Counted from the first letter of the stretch, positions 34,835 to 44,035 are shown. The stretch: DNA of 64,000 nt from Pseudoduganella plicata (GCF_004421005.1 NZ_CP038026.1:4650001-4714000); one strand, 5' to 3'. Notes: a model not told the origin generated them from the sequence alone. Translations and numbers: made by a program.

Positions 34835-35577
34835 TCGATCAACGCCTTGATGAGCAGGCGCCCGTCCGGCATGCGGCTTTCCTGGCGCACCATCAGCTGG
34901 GTGGTGCGGGCAAACCAGAATTTCGACACGGTGCCGGGCTGGTTGTAGTCGGTCGTGACGACCCAGCAGTCGACCGGGCCGGCCGGGCCGGCGATCGCCT
35001 CGCTGCCGGAGACGCGGAATGTATAGCGGGCGGGCGCCGCCGGCCCGCCCGGGTGGTACAGCACCAGCTGCGCCTCGTAGCCATCGGCAAGCGGCAAGGT
35101 TTGCAGCAGTTCCATGTCGGCTTCGAAATTGAATACGGGCTCAGGCGACGCGACCGACAGCGCCTTCTGGGTATTGTTCGGCAGGTCGGGCAGGCCCGTG
35201 ATCCGGTCCGGCGCGAACGCGAAACCTTCCACGGTTTTCTTGCCGTCCTTTTCCGTGATGCGCGTGTGCGTGAGCGGGCGCAAGCTGCCCGCCTCGAACG
35301 ATGAATCGAGCCATTTGACGGACGGCGCCTTGCCGGTGGCATCCCAGCGCTGGCGGATCTGCACGCGCTTGCCGTCGAAGCGGATGTCGCGCTGCCAGAT
35401 GTCGAGGGGGGTATTGCTGTCGGCCGCCTGCAGGTAGCGCAGGTAGCGGTGGCTGCCTTCCTTCAGGAGGTGGAAGCGCGGCAGCGGCGTGCCTGCCGCC
35501 ACGTACTGCGGCGCGGCGTGGGCCGCGGCCATCAGGGAGATCAGGGCGGTGGCACAGAGCAGGCGGGTGGCGCGCAT
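34831..35577 (-). CDS. Exported DUF3108-type protein
   Basis: The 248-residue protein has a signal peptide (MRATRLLCATALISLMAAAHA) and a beta-rich mature part. VFNFEADMELLQTLPLADGYEAQLVLYHPG and FWFARTTQLMVRQESRMPDG fit DUF3108, a periplasmic family of unknown function. The start at 35577 is favoured by AGGA just upstream; an ATG four codons earlier (35589) is possible. It begins two bases after the CorC-type gene stop, so the two are likely one operon. Confidence 0.8.
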   Translation of the reverse strand: MRATRLLCATALISLMAAAHAAPQYVAAGTPLPRFHLLKEGSHRYLRYLQAADSNTPLDIWQRDIRFDGKRVQIRQRWDATGKAPSVKWLDSSFEAGSLRPLTHTRITEKDGKKTVEGFAFAPDRITGLPDLPNNTQKALSVASPEPVFNFEADMELLQTLPLADGYEAQLVLYHPGGPAAPARYTFRVSGSEAIAGPAGPVDCWVVTTDYNQPGTVSKFWFARTTQLMVRQESRMPDGRLLIKALID

Positions 35578-35591
35578 CGTGGTCCTCATGG

Positions 35592-36929
35592 TTAATCGTG
35601 ATCGGCGTTGTCTTCCGGATCGAGGCGGGGAATGACCTTCACCAGCAGGATGCGCGGGCCGTTCATCTTCTTTACCACCAGGTCGAAGCGGTTGAAGTTG
35701 ACGCGCTGGCCCTGTTTCGGAATATCGCCCAGCTTCAGCATGATCAGGCCACCGACCGATTCCACTTCGTCCAGGCCCAGTTCCTCGTTCTCGATGTCGA
35801 TCCCGAGCGCGCGCTCGAGCGAGAAGATCGGCAGGCTGGCCTTGCCGATCAGGGCGCCGTCCGGCTGCTTCAGCCAGTCGTTTTCGTTCAGACGGAATTC
35901 GTCGTGGATCTCGCCCACCATCGCACCGAGCAGATTGTCGAGCGTGAGGAAGCCCACGGGGCGCTTGCCCTTTTCGCCGATCAGCGCGAAGTGCGGCGCG
36001 CCCTCGCGGAAGCGGCGGAACAGGTCGATCGCCTTGGTGCGCGCCGAGATGGTTTCGACGGGGCGCAGGAACGATGTGAACGACGTGATCGGCTTGCCCG
36101 ACTGCTGCGCGAAGAACAGGTCCTTCAGGTGGACGACGCCCAGCACCGTGCTGCCGTCCTCGTCGAAGTACGGGTAGCGCGAGAAGCGGTTGCGCACCAC
36201 GGTGTCCAGGTTGTCCTCCAGCGAGCGCGTGGCATGCAGGGCGATCACCTCGTTAATGGGGCGCATCAGGTCCGACACGCGCAGCTCCGAGAAGTCCAGC
36301 GAGTGGGCCAGGATGTTGCGCTCGTCCTTGTTGAACTGCTCGCCCGGTTTGCTGGTGCGCAGGATCAGCTTGAGCTCTTCCGTCGAATAATGCGCTTCGT
36401 GGCCGCCGGCGCCGTGCAGGCCCGCCAGCTTCAATACCAGATTGGCGCTGTGATTGAGCAGCCAGATGGCAGGGTACATGATCCAGTAGAACGCATACAG
36501 CGGCAGCGCGCTCCACAGGCCGACGACTTCCGGAATGCGGATGGCCAGCGACTTCGGCGCCAGCTCGCCCACGACAATGTGCAGGAACGAGATTGTGACG
36601 AATGCAAAGATGAATGCGATCGTGTGAATGATCTCGGGAGAATCGATGCCGATGGCTGCGAGCACGGGTTCAAGCAGGCCGGCGAATGCGGGTTCGCCGA
36701 TCCAGCCCAGGCCCAGCGAAGCGAGCGTGATGCCCAGCTGGCATGCGGACAGGTAGGCGTCCAGCTGGCCGTGCACTTTCTCCAGGATCCGGCCTTTCAG
36801 CCCCTGCGTCTTGGCAATGGCGCGCACGCGCGTGCGCCGCAATGTGACGATGCCGAATTCGGCGGCAACAAAGAAACCGTTGAGTGCAACGAGGAGGAAA
36901 GCCAGCAGGACAAGCAAAAGGTTGTGCAT
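35592..36929 (-). CDS. CNNM/CBS-domain (CorC/HlyC-type) membrane protein
   Basis: The 445-residue protein has three parts in order: a DUF21/CNNM membrane domain with four helices (about 1-190; FVAAEFGIVTLRRTRV and CQLGITLASLGLGWIGEP), a pair of CBS domains (about 210-340; VSDLMRPINEVIAL, SRYPYFDEDGSTVLGVVHLKDLF), and a C-terminal CorC/HlyC domain (about 365-440; GGLIMLKLGDIPKQGQRV). Such proteins are linked to magnesium and cobalt efflux. The ATG at 36929 is preferred over the GTG three codons earlier. Confidence 0.93.
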   Translation of the reverse strand: MHNLLLVLLAFLLVALNGFFVAAEFGIVTLRRTRVRAIAKTQGLKGRILEKVHGQLDAYLSACQLGITLASLGLGWIGEPAFAGLLEPVLAAIGIDSPEIIHTIAFIFAFVTISFLHIVVGELAPKSLAIRIPEVVGLWSALPLYAFYWIMYPAIWLLNHSANLVLKLAGLHGAGGHEAHYSTEELKLILRTSKPGEQFNKDERNILAHSLDFSELRVSDLMRPINEVIALHATRSLEDNLDTVVRNRFSRYPYFDEDGSTVLGVVHLKDLFFAQQSGKPITSFTSFLRPVETISARTKAIDLFRRFREGAPHFALIGEKGKRPVGFLTLDNLLGAMVGEIHDEFRLNENDWLKQPDGALIGKASLPIFSLERALGIDIENEELGLDEVESVGGLIMLKLGDIPKQGQRVNFNRFDLVVKKMNGPRILLVKVIPRLDPEDNADHD

Positions 36930-37175
36930 AAAGCGCACTGAAGCGGGTAGTTGAAAGCATCATCTTAGCCGACACGGGCCGAGGCTAGCGCAAATTTCAA
37001 CATTGCCATGTGGATACGTCGGTATCGTCTGGCGAGGCGCGCGACAATCAGACCGGTCGCAGGCCGACCGGATTGCAGCCAATCCTGCCAGGCCGACATC
37101 GCCATCAGCCCTGGACCCGCACGGAATATTCGGGACAGATCCGGAAAGTGCCGTTGCGCCGGCCTTCCCGGTGCC

Positions 37176-38078
37176 TTACCCGCCGAACAACCCTGTCTGC
37201 CCGGCCAGGATCGCCTCGACGGCCGGATGGCGGATGCGCCGTTCGCTGGAAATCGCATAGAACTGCTCGCGCAAGCCCGTGGCCGCGCCGACCGGCACCG
37301 CGTTGAACTGGCCGCGGATATCGTCCTCCAGGCCGGCCGGTGCGAAAAACAGGCCGAGGCCGCGGCGGCCGAAGGTGTTGAGCATGGCGTTGTCCTCGAA
37401 CTCGCCGACGATATCGGGCCGGATGTGGTGCTGCAGCAGCCATTCGTCGATGCGGCCGCGCAGCGCGTTGTTGCGTGTCGGCAGCAGCAGGGGAGCGCCA
37501 TTCAGGCTGTCCGGAAAATCGCGGCCATGCCTGCGTGCCAGCGCCGACGCGCCGAACAGCATCATCTCGCTTTCGCCCAGCAGGTGGCTGAACACGCGCA
37601 GGCTGGCGGACGCGCGCACCGTTCGGTCCGTCAGCACCACGTCGAGCTTGTGCAGCGCCAGGTCGGCCAGCAAGGTTTCGAATTCACGCTCCACACAGAT
37701 GAGCTTGATGGGCGACTCCATGCCGAACGCCGTTTCCATCAGCCGGTAGGCGATCAGCTTGGGCAGCGAGTCGGAGATGCCGACCGTGAGGCGCATGCGT
37801 CCGTTGTCCGCCTCGTCGAGCGCCTCCTGCATGCGGTCGCCCAGCTCGAAGATCTGCTCGGCGTAGGTCAGCGCGACGCGGCCGGCATCGGTGGGCACCA
37901 GGCGCCGCCCCTGCTGGGTCAGCAGCGACTTGCCCACCGACTGCTCCAGCGCCGCCACCTGCGTGCTGACGGTCTGGATGGCAAGGCCGAGCCGCTCGGC
38001 AGCTCGGGTAACGCTGCCTTCCGAGGCCACGACGCGGAAGAAATACAGGTGGCGGAAATTGATGCCGGTTGCTTTCAT
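37176..38078 (-). CDS. NhaR-like LysR regulator
   Basis: The 300-residue LysR protein starts with ATG at 38078 (a TTG four codons earlier is possible). Its N-terminus, INFRHLYFFRVVASEGSVTRAAERLG, and its helix-turn-helix resemble NhaR, which responds to Na+ and controls nhaA. The effector domain runs from about 95 to 295. It is divergent from the TerC-like gene with 123 bases between starts, containing a short palindrome CGAAG-N5-CTTCG near 38139, so the Ter cassette is the natural target. No nhaA is in the window. Confidence 0.87.
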   Translation of the reverse strand: MKATGINFRHLYFFRVVASEGSVTRAAERLGLAIQTVSTQVAALEQSVGKSLLTQQGRRLVPTDAGRVALTYAEQIFELGDRMQEALDEADNGRMRLTVGISDSLPKLIAYRLMETAFGMESPIKLICVEREFETLLADLALHKLDVVLTDRTVRASASLRVFSHLLGESEMMLFGASALARRHGRDFPDSLNGAPLLLPTRNNALRGRIDEWLLQHHIRPDIVGEFEDNAMLNTFGRRGLGLFFAPAGLEDDIRGQFNAVPVGAATGLREQFYAISSERRIRHPAVEAILAGQTGLFGG

Positions 38079-38201
38079 GAGCTCATCCAATACTGCCTGA
38101 CGTTTCGGTTTTTACGAAGTGAAGCTTCGATTATCTACCATTTTTCTAAATCGATTAAGTCTGTACAATCCTCGCATTGATTAACAACAAAGGAAAAAAA
38201 G

Positions 38202-39245
38202 ATGAAGCACTTCAGGATGTCGTTCCTGGTCTCCTTCATCTGCCTGGCGGTAGCGGCATGGTGGGGCTATCAAAAAGGTGGATTGACGGGAGCACTGTCC
38301 GCGCTGGGCATCGCAGTGATCTTGAGCGTGATGGAAGTTTCGTTGTCGTTCGATAACGCGGTGGTGAACGCCTCCGTTCTGAAGACGTGGGATGAATTTT
38401 GGCAGAAGCTGTTCCTGGGCGTGGGCATCATCATCGCCGTCTTCGGCATGCGCCTGCTGTTCCCGCTGGTGATCGTCGCGGTTGCGGCCGATATTGGCCT
38501 GACGGACGTGTGGACGCTGGCACTGAACAACCCGGACGAGTATTCGCGGCACCTGACTAACCACCACGCGGAAGTGGCGGCCTTCGGCGGCATGTTCCTG
38601 CTGCTGGTGTTCCTGAACTTCCTGCTCGACCATGAAAAGGAAATGCACTGGCTGGGCAATGTCGAGAAGAAACTGGGTTCGCTGGGCAAGGTCTCGTCGA
38701 TCTCCGTGATGGTCGCGCTGGGTGTACTGCTGGGCAGCCTGAGTCTCGTCGAGGAAGCGCAGAAGTTTGTCGTGCTGATCTCCGGCCTGTGGGGCGTGCT
38801 GATCTACGTTGGCGTCGATGCGATCTCGAACTACCTTGAAAAAGAGGAAGAGGGCGGCTCGAATGTGGGCGACATGGTCAAGAAGGGCGGTATCGGGGGC
38901 TTCCTGTACCTGGAAGTGCTGGATGCTTCGTTCAGTTTCGACGGCGTGATCGGCGCGTTTGCCATCACCAAGGACGTCGTGATCATCATGCTGGGCCTGG
39001 CGATCGGTGCGATGTTCGTGCGTTCGATGACGGTGTACCTGGTGCACAAGGGCACGCTCGACCAGTACGTCTACCTGGAGCACGGCGCGCACTACGCAAT
39101 CGGCATCCTGGCAGTCATCATGCTGGCGAGTATGAAGTTCCATATTCCCGAGATCTTCACCGGCCTGATTGGTGTCGCGTTCATCGTCGGTTCGTTGTGG
39201 TCCTCGGTACGGTATCGCAAGCAGCAGGCTGCGTTGACAGCCTGA
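38202..39245 (+). CDS. TerC-like DUF475 integral membrane protein
   Basis: The 347-residue protein has about nine helices and the two TerC-superfamily acidic helices: LSVMEVSLSFDNAVVNASVL (about 40-60) and VLDASFSFDGVIGAFAITKDV (about 243-264). This is the DUF475 branch, longer than classical TerC. TerC-type proteins are linked to tellurite resistance and metal (Mn) export. The ATG at 38202 has AAAGGA upstream. It is the first gene of the terC-like - terD - AIM24 - terD cassette; an 8-bp hairpin follows at 39256. Confidence 0.92.
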   Translation: MKHFRMSFLVSFICLAVAAWWGYQKGGLTGALSALGIAVILSVMEVSLSFDNAVVNASVLKTWDEFWQKLFLGVGIIIAVFGMRLLFPLVIVAVAADIGLTDVWTLALNNPDEYSRHLTNHHAEVAAFGGMFLLLVFLNFLLDHEKEMHWLGNVEKKLGSLGKVSSISVMVALGVLLGSLSLVEEAQKFVVLISGLWGVLIYVGVDAISNYLEKEEEGGSNVGDMVKKGGIGGFLYLEVLDASFSFDGVIGAFAITKDVVIIMLGLAIGAMFVRSMTVYLVHKGTLDQYVYLEHGAHYAIGILAVIMLASMKFHIPEIFTGLIGVAFIVGSLWSSVRYRKQQAALTA

Positions 39246-39255
39246 AGGTAGCAAC

Positions 39256-39275
39256 GGAGGGGCGCTTGCCCCTCC
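39256..39275 (+). other. Intercistronic hairpin after the TerC-like gene
   Basis: GGAGGGGC and GCCCCTCC form an 8-bp stem around GCTT, without a T-run. It lies between the TerC-like gene and the first terD, so it may reduce or set the ratio of transcript downstream. Whether it terminates is not clear. Confidence 0.5.
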
Positions 39276-39363
39276 CGCATGGAATACGCGGCACGCTCAT
39301 GACACCAGCCTGTCGCGTCGGTAGTGGGTGTCTCTTTTCATCAAACTTTACGGAGAAATCAAC

Positions 39364-39939
39364 ATGGCAATCAGTCTGCAAAAAGGCGGTAACGTCAACC
39401 TGAGCAAGGAAGCTCCCGGCCTGACCCAACTGACGGTCGGCCTGGGCTGGGATGCACGCAGCAGCGACGGCGCCGCATTCGACATCGACAGCTCGGCCTT
39501 CCTGCTGAAAGTCGATGGCAAGGTGCGCGCCGATACGGACTTCATCTTCTACAACAACCTGAAATCGACCGACGGCGCCGTGCAGCACTCGGGCGACAAC
39601 CGCACCGGTGCCGGCGACGGCGATGACGAAACCGTCCGCATCGACCTGACGAAAGTGCCGGCGGACGTGGAGCGCATCGCCATCTGCGTGACGATCCACG
39701 ACGCCGACAGCCGCCGCCAGAACTTCGGCCAGGTGCAAAAGGCGTTCATCCGCTGCGTCAACAGCGGCTCGAACCAGGAAATCGCCCGCTACGACCTGTC
39801 CGAAGACGGTTCGACGGAAACGGCGATGGTGTTCGGCGAGGTGTATCGCAACGGCGCCGACTGGAAGTTCAAGGCCGTTGGCCAGGGCTACACGGGCGGC
39901 CTGGGCGCACTGGCTTCGTCGTTCGGCGTTTCGGTCTAA
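39364..39939 (+). CDS. TerD-family protein (first copy)
   Basis: The 191-residue protein belongs to the TerD/TerE family of calcium-binding beta-sandwich proteins. It has the signature [24 protein letters not shown] (about 26-49) and [21 protein letters not shown] (about 76-96), whose Asp residues bind Ca2+. TerD proteins act with TerC in tellurite and general stress resistance; the mechanism is not solved. The ATG at 39364 gives the usual N-terminus [20 protein letters not shown]. The next gene follows after three bases. Confidence 0.95.
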   Translation: MAISLQKGGNVNLSKEAPGLTQLTVGLGWDARSSDGAAFDIDSSAFLLKVDGKVRADTDFIFYNNLKSTDGAVQHSGDNRTGAGDGDDETVRIDLTKVPADVERIAICVTIHDADSRRQNFGQVQKAFIRCVNSGSNQEIARYDLSEDGSTETAMVFGEVYRNGADWKFKAVGQGYTGGLGALASSFGVSV

Positions 39940-39942
39940 GCC

Positions 39943-40641
39943 ATGCCGACTTTTACCGTGACGGGGGACGTCGATCCCTTCCTGCACGTTTCGATGCGCC
40001 ATGGCGAAAAGATTTACTGCGAATCGAACGCCATGGTGATGATGGAGTCGGCCCTTGAACTGAAGGGCCGCATGCAGGGCGGCCTGGGTGCGGCACTGAT
40101 GCGCACGTTCGCCAACGGCGAGTCGTTCTTCCAGCAGCATATCGAAGCGGTGAAGGGCGACGGCGACTGCCTGCTGTCGCCCACCCTGCCGGGTGCGATG
40201 CAGGTGGTCGATGTGGGCCAGCGCCAGTACCTGCTCAGCGATGGCGCGTTTGTCGCGGCGACGTCGGGCGTGGACCTGAAGGTGCGCACGCAAAACGTCG
40301 GCAACGCGCTGTTCGGCCAGAGCGGCGGTTTCTTCATCACGGAGACCACCGGCAGCGGCCAGCTGGTGGTGTCGGGCTTCGGTTCGATGTCCCAGCTCGA
40401 GGTTACTCCGGGCAACGACATCGTGATCGACAACGCGCACGTCGTCTGCTGGGACAGCGCGCTGCGCTACGAGATCTCGGTGACGACCAACCAGAGCGGC
40501 GGCTTCCTGGGCAACCTGGTAAACAGTGTCACCAGCGGCGAAGGGATGGTGCTGCGCTTCTCGGGCGCCGGCAAGGTGCTGGTCTGCTCGCGCAACCGCG
40601 AAACATTCGTTGCATGGCTCAACAAGGGCCGGCAACAGTAA
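39943..40641 (+). CDS. AIM24/TIGR00266-family protein
   Basis: The 232-residue protein has the AIM24 family pattern (a tryptophan-RNA-binding attenuator-like fold): FLHVSMRHGEKIYCESNAMVMM at the N-terminus, FFITETTGSGQLVVSGFGSM in the middle, and EGMVLRFSGAGKVLVCSRN at the C-terminus. The fold contains internal beta repeats. Function in bacteria is unknown. It sits between two terD genes, three bases after the first and 19 before the second, which ties it to the Ter system. Confidence 0.88.
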   Translation: MPTFTVTGDVDPFLHVSMRHGEKIYCESNAMVMMESALELKGRMQGGLGAALMRTFANGESFFQQHIEAVKGDGDCLLSPTLPGAMQVVDVGQRQYLLSDGAFVAATSGVDLKVRTQNVGNALFGQSGGFFITETTGSGQLVVSGFGSMSQLEVTPGNDIVIDNAHVVCWDSALRYEISVTTNQSGGFLGNLVNSVTSGEGMVLRFSGAGKVLVCSRNRETFVAWLNKGRQQ

Positions 40642-40660
40642 GTAAAACTGGAGGTACTAC

Positions 40661-41242
40661 ATGTCTGTAAATCTGACGAAGGGCCAGAAGATCTCTCTGG
40701 ACAAGGAAGCTGGCAGCACATTGACCCGCGTGGTCATGGGCCTGGGCTGGGATGCCGTCAAAACCAAGGGCTTCCTCGGTTTCGGCTCGAAAGGCGCCGA
40801 TGTCGACCTGGACGCGTCCTGCGTGCTGTTCGACGAGTCCAACAAGCCGCTGGACGTGGTCTGGTTCCGCCAGCTCAAAAGCCGCGACGGCAGCGTCTCG
40901 CACTCGGGCGACAACCGCACGGGTGCCGGCGATGGCGACGACGAACAGATCAGCGTCAACCTGCAGGATGTCCCGCCAAACGTGAAGGCCATCGTCTTCA
41001 CGGTCAACAGCTTCACGGGCCAGAGCTTCGCACAGGTGGAAAACGCCTACTGCCGCCTGATGAACGCGGACGGCGGCAAGGAAGTGGCGCGCTTCAACCT
41101 GTCCGTGCAGGGCCAGCACAACGCCCAGCTGATGGCCAAGCTGTACCGCCATAACGGCGAATGGAAGATGCATGCGATCGGCGAGAACGGCGCCGGCCGC
41201 ACGTTTGACGAACTGCTGCCGCAAATCACGCAGCACCTGTAA
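40661..41242 (+). CDS. TerD-family protein (second copy)
   Basis: The 193-residue protein is a TerD paralogue: MGLGWDAVKTKGFLGFGSKG (about 26-45), then [34 protein letters not shown] and FAQVENAYCRLMNADGGKE. Its insertion GFLGFGSKG before the DVDLD motif separates it from the first copy, so the two are diverged paralogues. GGAGG lies seven bases before the ATG at 40661. It closes the cassette; a strong terminator follows 120 bases later. Confidence 0.95.
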   Translation: MSVNLTKGQKISLDKEAGSTLTRVVMGLGWDAVKTKGFLGFGSKGADVDLDASCVLFDESNKPLDVVWFRQLKSRDGSVSHSGDNRTGAGDGDDEQISVNLQDVPPNVKAIVFTVNSFTGQSFAQVENAYCRLMNADGGKEVARFNLSVQGQHNAQLMAKLYRHNGEWKMHAIGENGAGRTFDELLPQITQHL

Positions 41243-41363
41243 AAGCACGCCGCCGCCGCGTACCGGCGCGGCGGCCATGAGTTGCTGTAGTAAGCATTGT
41301 TCGTGTAAGCGATGTTGTAGTAAAGCGTTTCACCTGCGCCTGCCCCATGGCGCGCTTCCCTTT

Positions 41364-41398
41364 GCGGTGGTCCAGGCAACTGGCCACCGCTTTTTTTT
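41364..41398 (+). terminator. Rho-independent terminator of the Ter cassette
   Basis: GCGGTGG and CCACCGC, extended inside by CCAG and CTGG around GCAA (one bulged T), form a long stem followed by eight T. It ends the terC-like/terD operon. Confidence 0.93.
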
Positions 41399-41418
41399 GT
41401 CCCCGACTATTCTCGCCT

Positions 41419-41433
41419 GGTGTCTGTCACCGG
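41419..41433 (-). repeat. Single REP-like core unit
   Basis: On the minus strand this reads CCGGTGACAGACACC. It shares CCGGTGACAG with the palindromic repeats at 27751, 52363 and 57084 and looks like a solo, degenerate member of the family. Confidence 0.55.
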
Positions 41434-41468
41434 GGTTCCGCGCGACCTTTGCTGTATCCTCCCGCACC

Positions 41469-41762
41469 ATGAAACTCCTGCACGCCCTTATCCTGATCGC
41501 CGCTTTCCTCTGCATCGTCTGGGGACCATCGGTCATGGTGGCGCGCCGGCTGCGCCGGCGCGGCGACGACAGCGCCATGCGCGCGCTGCGTTTCGTGCTG
41601 CCGGCGCAGCTCATCGTCGTGTTGAGCCTGGCCGTCGGCGCCGAACTGCTGGAGGCATCCAATCCGGCGGCGCTGCTGGTGGCGGTGGTCGCCGCCACCA
41701 GCGCGCTCGGGGCAGGCATGCTGATGCTGGTGGCGGCGTGGGCGCGCCTGCGCCGGCACTGA
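41469..41762 (+). CDS. Small membrane protein of unknown function
   Basis: The 97-residue product has three hydrophobic segments: LHALILIAAFLCIVWGPSVMVA (about 4-25), VLPAQLIVVLSLAVGAELL and LLVAVVAATSALGAGMLMLVAAW, with a basic loop RRLRRRGDD between the first two. I do not recognise a family. The ATG at 41469 is the first in a sensible position; the frame upstream is antecedent noncoding sequence. It is isolated after the Ter terminator and convergent with the Ala/Gly-rich gene. Confidence 0.65.
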   Translation: MKLLHALILIAAFLCIVWGPSVMVARRLRRRGDDSAMRALRFVLPAQLIVVLSLAVGAELLEASNPAALLVAVVAATSALGAGMLMLVAAWARLRRH

Positions 41763-41771
41763 AGCGTTACG

Positions 41772-42545
41772 TCACTGCGAGGCGGAAGCCTGCGCGCTGC
41801 CGCTGCCGCTGGCCTGCGCCTGGACCGACAGCGCCTGTGCCGACTGGGCAGCGCCGGCCGCGTTGCCTCCTGCGTCACGTGCCGTGCCGATGCTGCCGCG
41901 TCCTGCGCCGGCTGCAGTGGCCGCACTGCCGGCGGCGTAGTCGCGGGTGGACGCAGCCTGGGACCGGGCTGCGTCGCGTGCAGGCGCCGCCGTGGCCGCG
42001 CCTGCCGCCAGTGCCCCGGCGCCGGCACCAAGTGCCATGCCGCCCAGGCTGTTTCGGTCGACCGACGCGGTTGCCGTTCCCTGGCCGCTGCCGTTGCCCG
42101 TTGCTCCGGCGGACTGGCTCGTCGGCGCCGCCGTGGCCGCAGGGGAGGATTGCGCGCCACCGATATCCAGGTTCCCACCCAGCTCGCCCTGCTTGCTCAA
42201 CGAGCCGGTCAGCGGCTGCGGGCTCGTGGCCGGTGATGCGGTGCTGGCGGCCGGCGTCGGCTGGGGCGTTGTGCGGGCCAGCGCGCCCGTGATAACGCCA
42301 CCGCCATTGCCGTTGGCAGTGGCGCCGCGGTGACTTGCGCCGGCGGGCGCCACGCTGCCGATGCCGCCGCGTTCCGTGACCATGTCGATGCCGCCGCGGC
42401 CGGCGAAGCTGCCGCTGCCCGACATCATGCCCCCCAGCGATCCGCCCAGCGGGGCGCCACGTCCGAGCAGCTGCGCGTGGGCGGAGGCCGCGATGGCGCA
42501 AGAAACGATGATGGCGATATGACCGGCGATTTTTTTGACTTGCAT
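41772..42545 (-). CDS. Exported Ala/Gly/Ser-rich low-complexity protein
   Basis: The start is ATG 42545, set by CAGGAG upstream; the frame is open 41 codons further back without a ribosome site. The 257-residue protein has a signal peptide (QVKKIAGHIAIIVSCAIAASAHA) and a mature part made of Ala, Gly, Ser, Thr and Gln with short phrases such as SGSGSFAGRGG and QAQASGSGSAQASASQ at the end. No catalytic motif is seen. It is next to the subtilase gene and on the same strand, so it may be a surface or matrix protein or a substrate of that protease (inference). Confidence 0.7.
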   Translation of the reverse strand: MQVKKIAGHIAIIVSCAIAASAHAQLLGRGAPLGGSLGGMMSGSGSFAGRGGIDMVTERGGIGSVAPAGASHRGATANGNGGGVITGALARTTPQPTPAASTASPATSPQPLTGSLSKQGELGGNLDIGGAQSSPAATAAPTSQSAGATGNGSGQGTATASVDRNSLGGMALGAGAGALAAGAATAAPARDAARSQAASTRDYAAGSAATAAGAGRGSIGTARDAGGNAAGAAQSAQALSVQAQASGSGSAQASASQ

Positions 42546-42642
42546 GATGGATTCTCCTGTGAATGGCGCGGCGATGTCCGCTGCCGTTACAGTGAAAACG
42601 CCGGGCATGCGGCATTTATTCCATCGGAACGAAAATAATTTT

Positions 42643-43929
42643 TCAGCGCAGCGTGGCGGGATCCACACGCAGCTCGGCGCCGACGATGCCGTAACCGATG
42701 GCGTCGCGCTCCGGCACGGGGCCCGGCAAGGCCTGCCGGGCCAGGCGGGCGACAGCCTCCCTGGCCGCGGCCCCGTCGGGATGGGGCAATTGCGGCGCCA
42801 GCAGCGCCGCCACCAGCGGCGCGGCGAAGGAAGTGCCGCGTACCTGTCGATAGGGCGGCGTACCGGGTGCCGCGCTGGCCATCTGGCTGCCGGGCGCGGC
42901 GAACATCACCTGAGGCCCGCGCGCCGCTTCCGGCAAAGGCCTGCCGTTGCGATCGACGGCACTGACGCCGACCACGCCGGGGTAGGCGGCAGGGTACAGC
43001 GGCGGCGCAGCCGGTCCGTCATTGCCCACGGCGGCGACAAGCAGGTGACCGCGGGCCACCATCGCGGCGACCACGCGGCGCAATGCTTCATTTGGCGGTC
43101 CAACCAAGCTGAGGTTGATGACGCCGACGCGTTGGCCAGCCAGCCAGGCCAGCGCTGCCCCGATTCGTTCTGCCGAGCCGCCGGTAGGGCTGTCGCAATA
43201 GATGTCCGCGGCGTACAGCGGCGTCTTCGGCGCGGCGCCGCGGAACCGGTCGTCCTGCCCCACCAGCAGCGCGGCCACCGCAGTGCCATGGCGATGCGGC
43301 CGCGCCCCCCCGTCGCAGCCCCAGCGCCGTACGCTGGCGCCGGACAGCGCCGTGTGAGCGGTATCGACTCCGCTGTCGACCAGCCCGACGGCGCCGCCGC
43401 GCGCGGGGCCGGCCGGAACGGCCGGCGCGTCGCCGGAGCCGCTGTACAGGTGATTGAAGTCGTAGGTGCCGTCCGGGTCGGCCGCACGCAGCGCCGCCAG
43501 CAGGACGGCGGTGGCGCCGTTCGTCGGCACCGCCAGCACCACGATGCTCTGCTCCAGTTCCTCCAGCCGCTGCACGCGCAGCACAGTCAAACCCAGTGCG
43601 GCGGCGCGCGCGAGCCCATCGGGCGACGGCGAGGTTGCCAGGATTTCACGGCGGACAGCAGGTTCGCCACGCGGGTCGGCTTCCAGCACGTCCGCATGGC
43701 GCCGCAGCAGCTGCGCGACCTGATCGAGGCGCGTGCCCGTCAAGTCGCCCGGAACTCGGCTGTCGAGCAGGCGTCCGGCCGCGTGCGACACCAGTTCCTG
43801 GTCGAGACCCCGCGGCAGCGGCAGGTTCAGAGACGGCAGGCGCAACTGTGCGTGTGCGCCGGCAGTGCTGGCGCACAGGAGCAGCATTGTCGTAACGCGC
43901 GCGGCAAATGGCAGGCGGGAAGAGGTCAT
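42643..43929 (-). CDS. Exported S8 (subtilisin-like) serine protease
   Basis: The 428-residue protein has a signal peptide (ending near AHA, residue 27), an N-terminal region of about 150 residues without known motif, and a subtilisin domain. The catalytic residues are visible: Asp185 (GLVDSGVDTAH), His214 (HRHGTAVAALL), the oxyanion Asn303 (AAVGNDGPAA) and Ser367 (RGTSFAAPLVAAL). All are intact, so it should be active. It is divergent from the ECF sigma factor gene with about 106 bases between starts and followed by the Ala/Gly-rich exported protein. Confidence 0.92.
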   Translation of the reverse strand: MTSSRLPFAARVTTMLLLCASTAGAHAQLRLPSLNLPLPRGLDQELVSHAAGRLLDSRVPGDLTGTRLDQVAQLLRRHADVLEADPRGEPAVRREILATSPSPDGLARAAALGLTVLRVQRLEELEQSIVVLAVPTNGATAVLLAALRAADPDGTYDFNHLYSGSGDAPAVPAGPARGGAVGLVDSGVDTAHTALSGASVRRWGCDGGARPHRHGTAVAALLVGQDDRFRGAAPKTPLYAADIYCDSPTGGSAERIGAALAWLAGQRVGVINLSLVGPPNEALRRVVAAMVARGHLLVAAVGNDGPAAPPLYPAAYPGVVGVSAVDRNGRPLPEAARGPQVMFAAPGSQMASAAPGTPPYRQVRGTSFAAPLVAALLAPQLPHPDGAAAREAVARLARQALPGPVPERDAIGYGIVGAELRVDPATLR

Positions 43930-44035
43930 CGGAGAATGATAAACTGTTTTGCTCGTAGGAATGATTTCCGAGTTTTTTTACACTGGCAGGGAAGAAACGT
44001 CGTCGTGGCGGCGTTATCCCGGTACTGGACGCACA

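Noticed and set aside
36965-37105. A minus-strand continuation between the CorC-type and NhaR-like genes
   Set aside because: It is the read-through of a frame antisense in another phase to the LysR gene. No start with a ribosome site and no motif.
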